Positions 8,676 to 18,517 of a DNA stretch of 64,000 bases are shown in pieces. The first letter of the stretch is position 1. Each line of letters opens with the position of its first letter. The stretch covers positions 248,001-312,000 of the forward strand of contig JAWKTN010000005.1 in the NCBI GenBank assembly GCA_041399065.1, in the 5' to 3' direction. The stretch is from JAGQPD01 sp020426865. GTDB taxonomy: Bacteria; Planctomycetota; Planctomycetia; Pirellulales; Pirellulaceae. The notes under the pieces are model-generated. The model ran no database searches. It had not been told where the DNA came from and saw only the letters and a list, made by a program, of their open reading frames with translations. The position numbers were made by a program, and so were the translations under genes.

Positions 8676-11600
8676 CTAGTGAGCTTCATCGTGGGCCACT
8701 TCCACGGGACCGTAAAAAAGCCATTCCGGTGCTCCGTCACGGGTAAGAGGAGTTCCCTGGAGCAGCGCGCGGACCATGACAATGGGCATATTGCCCTCCT
8801 GGAGAATTGCATCATGGAACTGTCGTTCGGTCATATTGCCCGAAACAACAATTTCTCTATGGAGCTGTCGCAATTGTAGCCCCCCTAGCATGTATGCTGC
8901 CTGATACAACGGCGAGTAGGCGCCCTCGAAACTTCGCCGCACTTCGGCGGCCGCATTGTTTCGTTCGAATCCTACATGCGATACAAGGTACTCGACGCAT
9001 TGGTCGGGAGTCATCTGGCGGAGATGATAATTCAATGAAAAGACGATCCTCGCGCAACGATGGGCTCGCCACACAAGGAAGCCGATGCGGTCTTCAGCGG
9101 TCCGAGGAAATCCAAGTTCGTACAATCGCATCTCCCAATACAACGCCCAACCTTCGGTCCAGAACGGCGTGCTAAATGGGCGCCGGTCGGGGCGGTAGCG
9201 AGCGGCGGCAAAGGCCTGCAAGTTGTGCCCCGGGATCAACTCATGGTGCACCGTCGCTCTGGCAAACGGTACATTGTTGCCACGCAAGCTCTGCACTTTC
9301 GCCTCGTGCGCCATACTGTCGGTGGGAAATGAAACACTGATGACTGGGCCACCAGTGAAAAACGGGTTCACCAATTGACGCTCTGGCGTCATCATCTGCA
9401 TGGCCCACGTTTCGGCAGCCAACGGGGGAACAGTCACCAGATCGTGCTCACGCAAGTAGTCAATTGCCTCCCACGCCAAATCGTGGATCAACTGTGGCTG
9501 CCCGCCAGGCGCCACGTGCATCGATTTGACATGCTCCACTGCCGCCTGCCAATCGTCCCCATAGCCCAACTCGCGAGCGGCTTGCAAGAGCTCCCTCCGA
9601 CACCATTGATATTCGCGATCCGCAATCTCGATCAATTGCTCAGGGGTATACGACACCATCTCATCTGCCAACGCCTCCATCAAACCGTCATGCCCGATCG
9701 CGGGACGAGGCTGCCATTGATTTGGATCCGCGGAGCGTTCCCGGCTTGATTCATCCGTGGACCGTTCGCGTTCGTCCCGCTCGCTCTCCTTCTGTTCGCC
9801 GGACTCCGTCTCGCTTTTGTCAACGACCGTTTGGAGTTGACGCTGCCGCTGCCGCAGTTGATTTGCGAGCAGCAGATAGTCGACCCGATCGGGCTGTGAC
9901 ATCGATCCAAAGTCGAGCTCCTGCAATGACGACAGCCATGAATTCGTCCTTTGCAATCTTTGCGACGGCGAGCGATTGTCCTGCTGCTCACGATTGCGGC
10001 GTCCACGGCCACGGCCACGCTGGGGTGACGTTTCGTCTTGATAACGAAGGAGCATTGCTTCCATCACGCCACGCGGTCGGCCGAGCATGGCACGGAGATC
10101 CGGTACCTCCCTTGCCGTGACAGCGAAAAGAGCCGCCTGATCTGCCTGATCCGCCTGCTCGACCTGGTTCGGCTGATCGACCCGATTGGTTCGATCTTTC
10201 AACACACCCACGTAGGCCTCCAGGGCCTTGTCTGCGCGCTGGTACGGTGACCGAACCCACCAGGAAAACTGCGGATCGTAGCCATCATAGAACCGGTTCC
10301 ATTCTCGCAAATAGTCGCGATGTTCTTGCACACGTTCGATTGCCAGCTTCCGCTTTGATGGGTCAAGCGAGAGCTCATTGCCATCCGCCAGATGCTTGCA
10401 GCACTCTTCGACCTGCAATGCAATGTCGTCAATCGTGCTTGCCAGTTGCTCGGCATTGACGGGGCGGACGGACCAACGGTCTTCTGCCAATCGATGCAAT
10501 GCGTCAGCATACGGCAGTAGGTCCGCGATCCCTTCGTCCTCGCTCCTGGCTACGCTCAACGCCGCCAACTCGGCCAGCAATTCGTCGCGAAAGCCAGCCA
10601 GCTCCTGTTGCTGCTTTGCGTCGAGTCGCGGAGCATCCAGCGCAGCAACTTCGGCCAGCCACTGAGTCGTCAGATCCCACAGACGTTGCCGAGCTACCGG
10701 AGACGAGTTGGGACGGTAGAAACGTCGGACGCTGGACATGTCGGCCGAATAGCGTGAGCGCAATTCCGCAATCGCCGATCGGTCGGATTGGTCTGATGTG
10801 CCGGTTCTCACCAATTCGGACGGTCGGTCCGATGTGGTTGCTTCGCCAAGAACTCGCAGGAAGAAATCTCGCATGCGGCGTTGGCCGTAATCGCCGCCAA
10901 TCCCATGGCCTGCACCGGGTACAACGACCAGATCGAAGTCTTTGTCCGCCTTGATTAACGAATCCGCCAAACGCATCGTCGATTCGGGTGGCACATTGTC
11001 ATCCATTTCACCAACGATCAACAACAGTTTGCCTCCCAAACGGTGAGCGTTATCGATATTGGAGCATTCCGAATACTGGGGTCCGACGGGATAGCCCATC
11101 CACTGTTCATTCCAGGAAGCTTTGTCCATTCGGTTGTCGTGGCAACCGCACGCGGCGACGGCGGCTTTGTAAAAATCCGAATAAAACAGCACAGCAGCTG
11201 CGGCATTCTGTCCACCGGCAGAGACACCGTAGACGCCAACGCGGTCGAGATCGAATTCCGGGTACTCCTCGGCCGCGGCCTTGATCCACAGAATTCGATC
11301 AGGGTAGCCGGCATCTTTCAGGTTATGCCAACAGACGTCGTGGAATGCCTTCGAGCGGTTGGCCGTTCCCATGCCGTCAAGTTGCACGACGATGAAACCC
11401 AAATCAGCCAAGGCGGCATAACGATTTCGGGAACTGAAGGATTTGGGGACGAAGGACCCTTGCGGTCCGGCGTAGATCGATTCAATGATCGGATACTTGC
11501 GGTGGGGATCGAAATCTTTGGGACGGCAAATGACGCCCCAGATATCGGTAGTCCCGTCACGACCTTTCGCCACAAAGACCTCCAGCGGCGAATAGCCGCG

Positions 11601-13217
11601 TTCCTGAAGCTCACTGATGTCCGCAATTTCCAGCTGACAGACCAGCGCGCCATCCTCGGCCCGTCGCAACTCATGAACTGGAGCCATATCGACGCGGCTG
11701 TAGGTATCCAGCAGATATTTTCCATCGGGAGAATATTCGATGGAATGGTTACCATTGCCTTCGGTAAGTGCGACCAAACCGGTGCCGTCGAAATTGACGC
11801 GGTAGTAATGGACAAAGTACGGATCTTGATCGGGGTTCTTACCCGATGCATGGAACCATACTTGACGGTTCGAGGTATCAATACGGTCAATACCTCGAAC
11901 CACATAGTATCCGGCGGTAAGTTGGTGTTTCACACCGCCTTGCTTGCCATCCAACATATACAGATGCCGCCAACCGTCGCGCTCGGAAACGTAAAGTACT
12001 TCGTCGGTCTCCGGCAACCAGTTTACCAGTTGCAGGTCGAGGTTTTCCGTGTGGGCCGTCCAAATAAATGTCTCGGAGACTTCATCCATGATCGTCGTGA
12101 CTTGCCCCGAGTGGCCATCAACACGTTCGATCCGCAGACGCTGGTGCCCGCGATCGACGTGGTGAAGAAAGAAACTGCGAGAATCCGCGCACCATTCGAT
12201 GCGTGGACGCCCCCATTCCATCACAATCGGATCGACCTGGGGCCGCACAAGCTGGCGACTGGCGACGTCGAACAACGTCAAATGGTAAGTCGTGAGCTTG
12301 TCACCTGGCAGTGCATACGCACGTTGATGCAGAATGGCGCGGCCGCCATTATTGGGCGACGATTCAATCAAGTAGACTTCCTTGTTGTCTCCGGGCTCCG
12401 TGCGAAACGCCACCAACGTCGCCGAATCGGGCGACCACTCGAGAAACTGGTAGCCGGCCTCAACAGTTCCGTCGTCACTGAGTGCCAGCTCGTCGAGCTG
12501 ATCGCTGTCAACAGGGTGGTCTTCACCACCGTTGACGTCTCGATCGGTCGCCGTTTCGTCGATGGCTTGTGCGCGCAGGTACACGTTGCCATCACGCACG
12601 ATGGCTTGCCAACGGCCATCCGGCGAAATGGCACTGCCAACTCGTCCCCGACCGCGTCGACCGCGCGCGGACCGAATTACATCGTCACGATCATTTCCCT
12701 CGTCACCGGCACTCGCAAGCTGAGGAATGGCGGAATCGCCTGCCTCTAATTTGCGGCATTCGTAGCTTGTACGATCACAAAGCCACCAAGCGTCACCGAC
12801 GCGTACCGTGAACGTTGCCGCGTCATCGGCGAAATGCAACTCGGAAAAAGGCAATTTGTCGGCCGCGATCGACGATCCTGTCGCCATCGACAGTGATTGG
12901 GCCAACCGCGAATGATCAAACGCGGCCTCGCGCTTACCCGCGTCTGTGTCAACCAGCACGAATTCCGCAGCGCCATCGCGGAGATTGTTTCGATACCAAA
13001 AGTATTTGCTGCCGCCAAACCAGTGCGGACGTATCCGTTCCTTGTAGACACCTTCACTGCTCGCGGCGCGACCGCGTCGCTGAGGGGACTGCGGTTCGGA
13101 AACCGACGTCTCCGACGTCTCCGACGTTTCCGAATCGACGGCCGACGCATCTCGGCTGATTGAAATCAGCAATAGCCAAACGAAGAGCGGGCCCAGCAGC
13201 ACACAATTCCTGCGCAT
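8676..13217 (-). CDS. Fusion of S9 (dipeptidyl-peptidase IV type) peptidase and DUF885 domain protein
   Basis: A 1513-residue exported protein. A signal peptide (MRRNCVLLGPLFVWLLL...) follows the ATG at 13217, which has an AAAGGTGA box upstream and is preferred to ATG 13274. Residues ~60-560 form a DPP IV-like propeller; ~560-790 are the S9 alpha/beta hydrolase, with nucleophile Ser666 in GVSAGG, Asp near 736 in GEMDDNVPPE and His near 770 in GAGHGIGG. After residue ~800 comes a complete DUF885 domain with the metal-binding motif HHELIPGH near 1322-1329. The linker has low-complexity DQPNQVEQADQADQ. The S9 part probably removes N-terminal dipeptides; DUF885 members are predicted zinc hydrolases. 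These are normally separate proteins, so this is an unusual fusion. There is no stop or frameshift in the join. Confidence 0.88.
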   Translation of the reverse strand: MRRNCVLLGPLFVWLLLISISRDASAVDSETSETSETSVSEPQSPQRRGRAASSEGVYKERIRPHWFGGSKYFWYRNNLRDGAAEFVLVDTDAGKREAAFDHSRLAQSLSMATGSSIAADKLPFSELHFADDAATFTVRVGDAWWLCDRTSYECRKLEAGDSAIPQLASAGDEGNDRDDVIRSARGRRGRGRVGSAISPDGRWQAIVRDGNVYLRAQAIDETATDRDVNGGEDHPVDSDQLDELALSDDGTVEAGYQFLEWSPDSATLVAFRTEPGDNKEVYLIESSPNNGGRAILHQRAYALPGDKLTTYHLTLFDVASRQLVRPQVDPIVMEWGRPRIEWCADSRSFFLHHVDRGHQRLRIERVDGHSGQVTTIMDEVSETFIWTAHTENLDLQLVNWLPETDEVLYVSERDGWRHLYMLDGKQGGVKHQLTAGYYVVRGIDRIDTSNRQVWFHASGKNPDQDPYFVHYYRVNFDGTGLVALTEGNGNHSIEYSPDGKYLLDTYSRVDMAPVHELRRAEDGALVCQLEIADISELQERGYSPLEVFVAKGRDGTTDIWGVICRPKDFDPHRKYPIIESIYAGPQGSFVPKSFSSRNRYAALADLGFIVVQLDGMGTANRSKAFHDVCWHNLKDAGYPDRILWIKAAAEEYPEFDLDRVGVYGVSAGGQNAAAAVLFYSDFYKAAVAACGCHDNRMDKASWNEQWMGYPVGPQYSECSNIDNAHRLGGKLLLIVGEMDDNVPPESTMRLADSLIKADKDFDLVVVPGAGHGIGGDYGQRRMRDFFLRVLGEATTSDRPSELVRTGTSDQSDRSAIAELRSRYSADMSSVRRFYRPNSSPVARQRLWDLTTQWLAEVAALDAPRLDAKQQQELAGFRDELLAELAALSVARSEDEGIADLLPYADALHRLAEDRWSVRPVNAEQLASTIDDIALQVEECCKHLADGNELSLDPSKRKLAIERVQEHRDYLREWNRFYDGYDPQFSWWVRSPYQRADKALEAYVGVLKDRTNRVDQPNQVEQADQADQAALFAVTAREVPDLRAMLGRPRGVMEAMLLRYQDETSPQRGRGRGRRNREQQDNRSPSQRLQRTNSWLSSLQELDFGSMSQPDRVDYLLLANQLRQRQRQLQTVVDKSETESGEQKESERDERERSTDESSRERSADPNQWQPRPAIGHDGLMEALADEMVSYTPEQLIEIADREYQWCRRELLQAARELGYGDDWQAAVEHVKSMHVAPGGQPQLIHDLAWEAIDYLREHDLVTVPPLAAETWAMQMMTPERQLVNPFFTGGPVISVSFPTDSMAHEAKVQSLRGNNVPFARATVHHELIPGHNLQAFAAARYRPDRRPFSTPFWTEGWALYWEMRLYELGFPRTAEDRIGFLVWRAHRCARIVFSLNYHLRQMTPDQCVEYLVSHVGFERNNAAAEVRRSFEGAYSPLYQAAYMLGGLQLRQLHREIVVSGNMTERQFHDAILQEGNMPIVMVRALLQGTPLTRDGAPEWLFYGPVEVAHDEAH

Positions 13218-13471
13218 GAAATTCACCTTTCCCATCAAGGACAACAGTGGGTGGGTCGCGGCGGTGGGTAACAATCCCTGGAGTTGATGGCATCATTCTC
13301 CAGGATCAGATTCCGGCAACTTAGTATACCGGCAATCCAGTATAGTTGTCGGCGACCTGGCGGTCACGTCGGATTGTTGCGAGACACAAGTCGCGACGTT
13401 ACAGTGTAGACTTTGCGAACGAGATTCCATCAGCACGGTTCAACCGCCTATTGCCAAACAGGGCCCCAGTT

Positions 13472-16400
13472 ATGCAAGCATCCATTCTAGCTCGACACAT
13501 TCTCTTCCACGTGTCGAGGGCAGCGGTCTACCCATTGGTATTCGTCCTGTTCATAACGTTGGTGCAACCCGCTTGGGGACAACGGCGAAGCGGTTCGGAA
13601 AATCCCCACGGAGTTGGCCCTGACGCCGCCAAAGAGCAAACGCGAAAGCTGATCGTGGCCAATGGGCTTGAGGCGACGCTGTTTGCCTCCGAGCCAATGA
13701 TCGTGAATATCGCGGACATGGACATTGACGCTCGTGGTCGCGTGTGGGTGACAGAAGGAGCCAATTATCGTTCGTCGTTTCAGCGATGGGGTAAACTCCG
13801 TCCGGAGGGAGATCGGATCGTGGTTTTGGCGGACACCAACCTGGACGGGCAGGCCGATTCGTCGACGGTCTTCTATCAAGACAACACGATCAACACTGCC
13901 CTGGGAATCTGCATCTTGGGAAACCGTGTGATCGTAAGCTGTTCGCCACATGTGTTCATTCTCACGGACACAGATGGGGATGACCGCGCGGACAAACGTG
14001 AATTGATGTTCGAGGATGGCTCGCGAGGTGACCACGATCATTGCCTCCATGCGTTTGTATTTGGTCCCGACGGCAAACTGTACTTCAATTTTGGCAATGA
14101 AGTCCGCTCGCTATTTCGCCCCAAGGGGGGGACACTCGAATTGCCATTGCACGGCGCCGTTCCCGAACACGAACGAGAACCGGTCGTAGATTTGGACGGC
14201 AAGACAGTCGAGGCACACGGAAAGCCTTACCGTGAGGGGATGGTCTTTCGCTGCGACCTGGACGGGAGCAACGTCGAGACATTGGCGTGGAATTTTCGTA
14301 ACAACTACGAAGTCGCCGTCGATGCCTTCGGCACGTTGTGGCAATCGGACAATGACGACGACGGCAACCGGGGCGTCCGCATCAACTTTGTGATGGAATT
14401 CGGCAATTACGGGTACAAGGATGAATTGACGGGAGCGGGGTGGTATGACGCGTGGGCCAAAGCACAATTGCGAGGTGTCGAGGAATCACAGCGACCCTAT
14501 TATCACTGGCATCAACACGATCCTGGCGTGATACCGAATCTGCTGCAGACCGGCGGTGGCTCACCTACCGGTATCGCCATCTACGAAGGAACTCTCCTTC
14601 CGGAGACGTTTCGGGGCCAGATCATCCACTGCGATGCCGGCCCGCGTGTCGTGCGATGCTATCCCGTGACACCGTCCGGTGCCGGCTACACCGCGTCGAT
14701 CGAGAACTTGTTGACGTCCAGCGACAGCGATCAATGGTACCGACCTTCGGATGTCTGTGTTTCCCCGGACGGTGCCGTATATGTGTCGGACTGGAATGAT
14801 GCGGGGGTCGGCGGCCATTATATGGCGGACCAGACGCTGGAAACGATGTCGGGGCGAGTCTACCGTGTCGCGCCGCGCGGACACACGGCCACGCTCCCCC
14901 CCGCGAAATTTGACTCCGCCGCCGACTGCATGGCCTCGTTAGCATCTCCGAATATGGCAACCCGCTACCTGGCCTGGACGACGCTTGCCGAACTAGGGAG
15001 AACCGCCGAACACCAACTTGGCAAGGCGTGGCAGTCGCACTCACCACGAACGCGGGCCCGGGCCTTGTTCCTGTTGGCGAGGATTCCGCAGTCAGGCAGC
15101 GGCTACGTCGACACCGCCCTGAAAGACGAAGACGAAAACATCCGGATCGTGGCGTTGCGAATCCTACGGCAAGATCGCTCGCCGGAGGGAAAGCAACGAC
15201 TGCTGGCGGCCGTCGAGCAACTGGTTCGAGACCCATCACCGGCAGTACGCCGTGAGTGCTGCGTCGCATTGCGGCACAATTCGGCAGCTCAAGTTCCGTC
15301 CCTCTGGGGAAAGCTGGCCGCTCAGTACGACGGGCAGGACCGCTGGTACCTAGAGGCTCTAGGTATCGGTGCCGATGGTCGTTGGAACGAGTGTTTGGCA
15401 GAGTATCTGGCACACGCGGACACGACCCCGTCTCAACGGTCGACGGCCGATATTGCCTGGCGGTCGCGGGGAAGCGAGTCGGCTGGCCTTATCGCCGCGG
15501 CCCTGGCATCGACCGAATTGACGGCCGACGACAAACTCCGCCTGGTCCGCGGATTTGACTTTCAAAACGACAATGAACGACAGCGTACGTTGTTGGAAGT
15601 GATCGACGTGGCAACCGTGCTGGGACGGCCGCCGGAGGGAGGGGTGGAGGAAGAAACCAGTCGGACATCCCGGATGGTGGCAATCGAACTCTTATTACGC
15701 ATGGCCGATGCCGGCCACCGCGAAGACTCGCGGGTGGCGCAGTTGCGCGACGCGATGTTGACGGCGTGTCGTGGAACGAACATGTATGTGGAACTGGCCC
15801 GCAAGTTTCCCGCTGCCGCAGATCCGCAGGGATTGCTGGAATATGCCGAACAACATTCGAATGACTCGTCCGCCGTTGAAGCTCTGCGGTTGCTGATCTC
15901 GCGTTCACAGGACGACCTGCTTGTTGCAGCACTGAAGAGCGAGAATCGAACGGGACTGGTCGAAACGATGTCGCGGATCAATGATCGACTGTCAAACGAT
16001 CTTTTGCGACGCATGTTGCTCGACCTCGACTATCCGGCAGTCATCCGACAGGCCGCAGTCGTGGCAGTGGCGAGGCAGCGTGACGGCGGAAAGTATTTGT
16101 TGCAGCTTGCCGAGAGCGATCGGCTTCCCGGCGACCTAAAACTTGTCGCCGGGTCCGTGCTCAGTACCGACCGCGACCAGCAAGTGCGTGACCGAGCAGG
16201 CGAGCTGTTACCGATGCCCAAATCCAGAAGTGCTCGACCATTGCCGTCGATCGAAGAGTTGGCTCGCCGAACGGGCGATCGCTCTCATGGGGAGCTGGTC
16301 TTCTTTTCTGAAAAAGCCAATTGCGGCAAGTGCCATCAGGTGGGCGACAAAGGAAAGGAAGTCGGGCCCAAATTGACGGAGATCGGGACAAAGTTGGGTA

Positions 16401-16696
16401 AAGACGGCCTTTACCTCTCGATCCTGGACCCCAGCGCGGGTGTCTCCTTCGGATACGAGACACATCTGCTGGAATTGAAAAACGGGGTGCAGGCCACGGG
16501 CTTGATTGTCAGCGAGACACCCGACGAGATTGTGATGAAGTCGTCCGAGGACGTCGTCACTCGTTATCGTACTAGCGACATTGAATCGCGGCAGAAGCTG
16601 GCGACGTCGTTGATGCCGTCGGGGGTCACGGAAAATCTGGACGAGCAAGAGCTGGTGGACTTGATCGAATATTTGTCGTCGCTTCGAGCACCGTAG
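13472..16696 (+). CDS. PVC-type membrane-bound dehydrogenase with HEAT repeats and cytochrome c domain
   Basis: A ~1074-residue exported protein of the PVC-specific dehydrogenase/cytochrome family. The ATG at 13472 gives a clean signal peptide ending ...VQPAWGQ; the ATG at 13346 would add a charged 42-residue leader. Residues ~55-480 form a propeller-like dehydrogenase domain (GANYRSSF, DTDGDDRADKR, DAGPRVVRCYPV); ~500-900 are HEAT-like helical repeats; ~930-1074 are the C-terminal haem domain with C951-G-K-C954-H955 and distal GPKLTEIG, DPSAGVSFGYE. Such proteins are abundant in planctomycetes and are thought to oxidise an unknown, perhaps sugar, substrate in the periplasm, passing electrons to the haem. 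No partner gene is adjacent. Confidence 0.9.
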   Translation: MQASILARHILFHVSRAAVYPLVFVLFITLVQPAWGQRRSGSENPHGVGPDAAKEQTRKLIVANGLEATLFASEPMIVNIADMDIDARGRVWVTEGANYRSSFQRWGKLRPEGDRIVVLADTNLDGQADSSTVFYQDNTINTALGICILGNRVIVSCSPHVFILTDTDGDDRADKRELMFEDGSRGDHDHCLHAFVFGPDGKLYFNFGNEVRSLFRPKGGTLELPLHGAVPEHEREPVVDLDGKTVEAHGKPYREGMVFRCDLDGSNVETLAWNFRNNYEVAVDAFGTLWQSDNDDDGNRGVRINFVMEFGNYGYKDELTGAGWYDAWAKAQLRGVEESQRPYYHWHQHDPGVIPNLLQTGGGSPTGIAIYEGTLLPETFRGQIIHCDAGPRVVRCYPVTPSGAGYTASIENLLTSSDSDQWYRPSDVCVSPDGAVYVSDWNDAGVGGHYMADQTLETMSGRVYRVAPRGHTATLPPAKFDSAADCMASLASPNMATRYLAWTTLAELGRTAEHQLGKAWQSHSPRTRARALFLLARIPQSGSGYVDTALKDEDENIRIVALRILRQDRSPEGKQRLLAAVEQLVRDPSPAVRRECCVALRHNSAAQVPSLWGKLAAQYDGQDRWYLEALGIGADGRWNECLAEYLAHADTTPSQRSTADIAWRSRGSESAGLIAAALASTELTADDKLRLVRGFDFQNDNERQRTLLEVIDVATVLGRPPEGGVEEETSRTSRMVAIELLLRMADAGHREDSRVAQLRDAMLTACRGTNMYVELARKFPAAADPQGLLEYAEQHSNDSSAVEALRLLISRSQDDLLVAALKSENRTGLVETMSRINDRLSNDLLRRMLLDLDYPAVIRQAAVVAVARQRDGGKYLLQLAESDRLPGDLKLVAGSVLSTDRDQQVRDRAGELLPMPKSRSARPLPSIEELARRTGDRSHGELVFFSEKANCGKCHQVGDKGKEVGPKLTEIGTKLGKDGLYLSILDPSAGVSFGYETHLLELKNGVQATGLIVSETPDEIVMKSSEDVVTRYRTSDIESRQKLATSLMPSGVTENLDEQELVDLIEYLSSLRAP

Positions 16697-17063
16697 ACTG
16701 GCCACACGGTGGACGCACCCTGAGTAGCTTTGATGGCAGCCGTAACGCCGAAAGAAAGTTGGGCGCACTTGATTTGAGCCAAACGGGGCCCTATGTTGTG
16801 CGCTGCCGCTATGTCGGCCAAAGGGGTCTTTTCGCATTTCAGGCGGTCGGCGGCCGGTTTGTCGGATTATCCCAGGTGGATGGGTGGGACATCGGCATGA
16901 AGGGAACAGGACGATTTTTGCGGCAATAGAATAACTGTGATTTACCCTGGTTTGGGACAATATCATTGAGCGGCAAGAATTTGTTTTTTATAATCAGACG
17001 ATAAGTCTTTACTACTTCTTCGATGTGGACAGCCACATATCTTATCAAACGGGAATCAAACAC
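16697..17063. other. Intergenic region upstream of the DUF1559 gene
   Basis: No coding region or structured RNA is recognised in the 367 bp between the cytochrome gene and the DUF1559 gene. The right end is AT-rich compared with its surroundings and contains a good housekeeping-type promoter, listed separately. Confidence 0.6.
16966..16994 (+). promoter_or_regulatory. Putative sigma-70 promoter for DUF1559 gene
   Basis: TTGAGC at 16966-16971 and a perfect TATAAT at 16989-16994 are separated by 17 bp. Transcription would start near 17001, giving a ~60 nt leader before the ATG at 17064. The location in an AT-rich patch directly before the gene supports it. Assignment is by pattern only. Confidence 0.6.
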
Positions 17064-17987
17064 ATGTCACAAGTCAAACGTCGGATTGGTTTCACGCTCG
17101 TCGAGCTGCTGGTGGTCATTGCCATTATTGGTCTTTTGGTTGCGTTGTTGTTGCCGGCAGTGAATGCGGCACGAGAGGCCGCACGGCGGACCCAGTGCTT
17201 GAATAACCTCAAGCAATGGGGCATTTCCATGCACACGTATCATTCGACGTATGATAACCTGCCGATCGGCTCACGAAGCAACCCGCGCCAGACCTTCGTG
17301 ATGCACCTGTGGCCGTTCATTGAAGAGACATCACTCGCATCCGCAAACGACATGGACAAGCCATTCTACGTGCCACCGGGGACGATCGGCGGAACGCTCA
17401 ATGGCCTGACGGGCAAGTTCGTGCCAACCTACTATTGTCCGAGTGACCAGGGAGCGGACCAAACGGTCGGTAACTACCAACGGCGCCGTGGCAATTACGT
17501 TGTGAATTGGGGCAATGCCACCTACGGCCAGGTCGTCGAACCCGTAGGGATCGCTCCGTTTTCCCATATCCGAGGTGACCGACGAAATCCGCGCATCACC
17601 AACTTCAAGCACATGACCGACGGCACGTCGAAGACGTTGATGATGTCGGAAGTGTTAAAGGCGTGGAGTGAACAAGACAATGATTGGCGTGGTGACATTC
17701 AAAACGACGACGGAGTATTTCGCTTCCACACGCTGCTGACTCCCAACACGTCGGCTCCGGACGTGATTGAAAGTGGTTGGTTTCAACCCACCGGCGATCC
17801 CACGATGCCAGCTGTTGCCGGTGCAGGGAACAAGCAAGTCACGGCAGCTCGTAGCCGTCATCCCGGTGGCGTCGAAGTCTTGTACTGCGATGGCTCGGGA
17901 CGTTTTGTCAACAGCGATGTCGACTTAGTCACCTGGCAGGCTCTGGGGTCGATGGATGGTGCCGAAGTGAACGACAGTCCGTTATAA
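17064..17987 (+). CDS. DUF1559 domain protein with prepilin-type N-terminus
   Basis: A 307-residue protein with a type IV prepilin-like leader: RRIG then FTLVELLVVIAIIGLL, with cleavage expected after Gly9. The hydrophobic helix continues through LLLPAVNAAREAARRTQC. The remainder is the DUF1559 domain, ending in the typical HPGGVEVLYCDGSGRFVNSDV and a short tail. The family is hugely expanded in Planctomycetota, and its function is unknown beyond a probable surface or pseudopilus-like location. ATG 17064 is chosen because it sits just before the leader; the ATG at 17025 adds 13 atypical residues. The gene is followed 73 nt later by a small lipoprotein gene, a common pairing. Confidence 0.92.
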   Translation: MSQVKRRIGFTLVELLVVIAIIGLLVALLLPAVNAAREAARRTQCLNNLKQWGISMHTYHSTYDNLPIGSRSNPRQTFVMHLWPFIEETSLASANDMDKPFYVPPGTIGGTLNGLTGKFVPTYYCPSDQGADQTVGNYQRRRGNYVVNWGNATYGQVVEPVGIAPFSHIRGDRRNPRITNFKHMTDGTSKTLMMSEVLKAWSEQDNDWRGDIQNDDGVFRFHTLLTPNTSAPDVIESGWFQPTGDPTMPAVAGAGNKQVTAARSRHPGGVEVLYCDGSGRFVNSDVDLVTWQALGSMDGAEVNDSPL

Positions 17988-18060
17988 TTTCGGCACGAGA
18001 AACACCTACGGCCACGTGCCACTTCGAATCACCAAAGTCACAGATGGGGATCTCTCAACA

Positions 18061-18465
18061 ATGCATCATCGTTGTTTAGTTGTGTTTGCGGTCATGTCGC
18101 TGTTGGCTGCTGGTTGTGTGGATAAGACCAAAGGGATCGTGACGGGAGAAGTCACGGTTAACGGCGCCAAGCCTGAGCGTAACGGATATATTTCGTTCAT
18201 ACCGGTCGACGGTAAGGGTAGCACGTCGGGAGGAGAGATCGCTGACGGCAAATTCGAATTTGAGTCCAAGGTGGGGATGAAACGAGTCGAGATTCGCATC
18301 CCCAAAGTTACCGGACAGAAGAAATTGTATAACACGCCCGATAGTCCCATTAAGGATCTGATGGACGAGTCGATTGATGCCAAATTCAACGACAATTCAG
18401 AGATTCAGTACGAAGTCGTCCCGGGAACGCAGGTGATCAACTACGACGTGACGCAGAAGAAGTAA
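18061..18465 (+). CDS. Small lipoprotein with carboxypeptidase-regulatory-like fold
   Basis: A 134-residue protein with a lipoprotein signal: hydrophobic residues 6-16, then the lipobox LAAG-Cys19. The mature part, beginning GIVTGEVTVNGAKPERNGYISFIPVDG, resembles the beta-sandwich 'transthyretin/carboxypeptidase regulatory-like' lipoproteins found next to DUF1559 genes in planctomycetes. ATG 18061 is used because it starts the signal sequence directly; the upstream ATG at 18016 would add 15 residues. It is probably co-transcribed with the preceding gene. Function unknown; outer- or inner-membrane anchoring is inferred from the lipobox. Confidence 0.85.
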   Translation: MHHRCLVVFAVMSLLAAGCVDKTKGIVTGEVTVNGAKPERNGYISFIPVDGKGSTSGGEIADGKFEFESKVGMKRVEIRIPKVTGQKKLYNTPDSPIKDLMDESIDAKFNDNSEIQYEVVPGTQVINYDVTQKK

Positions 18466-18517
18466 GGTACTCGAAAAACGATAGCCGCGGCACGAGTTTC
18501 CAACGCTTGGGCCGCAA

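Noticed and set aside
11043..12749. 568-codon open frame on the plus strand
   Set aside because: It is antisense to the S9-DUF885 gene, whose propeller and hydrolase motifs are clear; the plus-strand translation matches no family I recognise.
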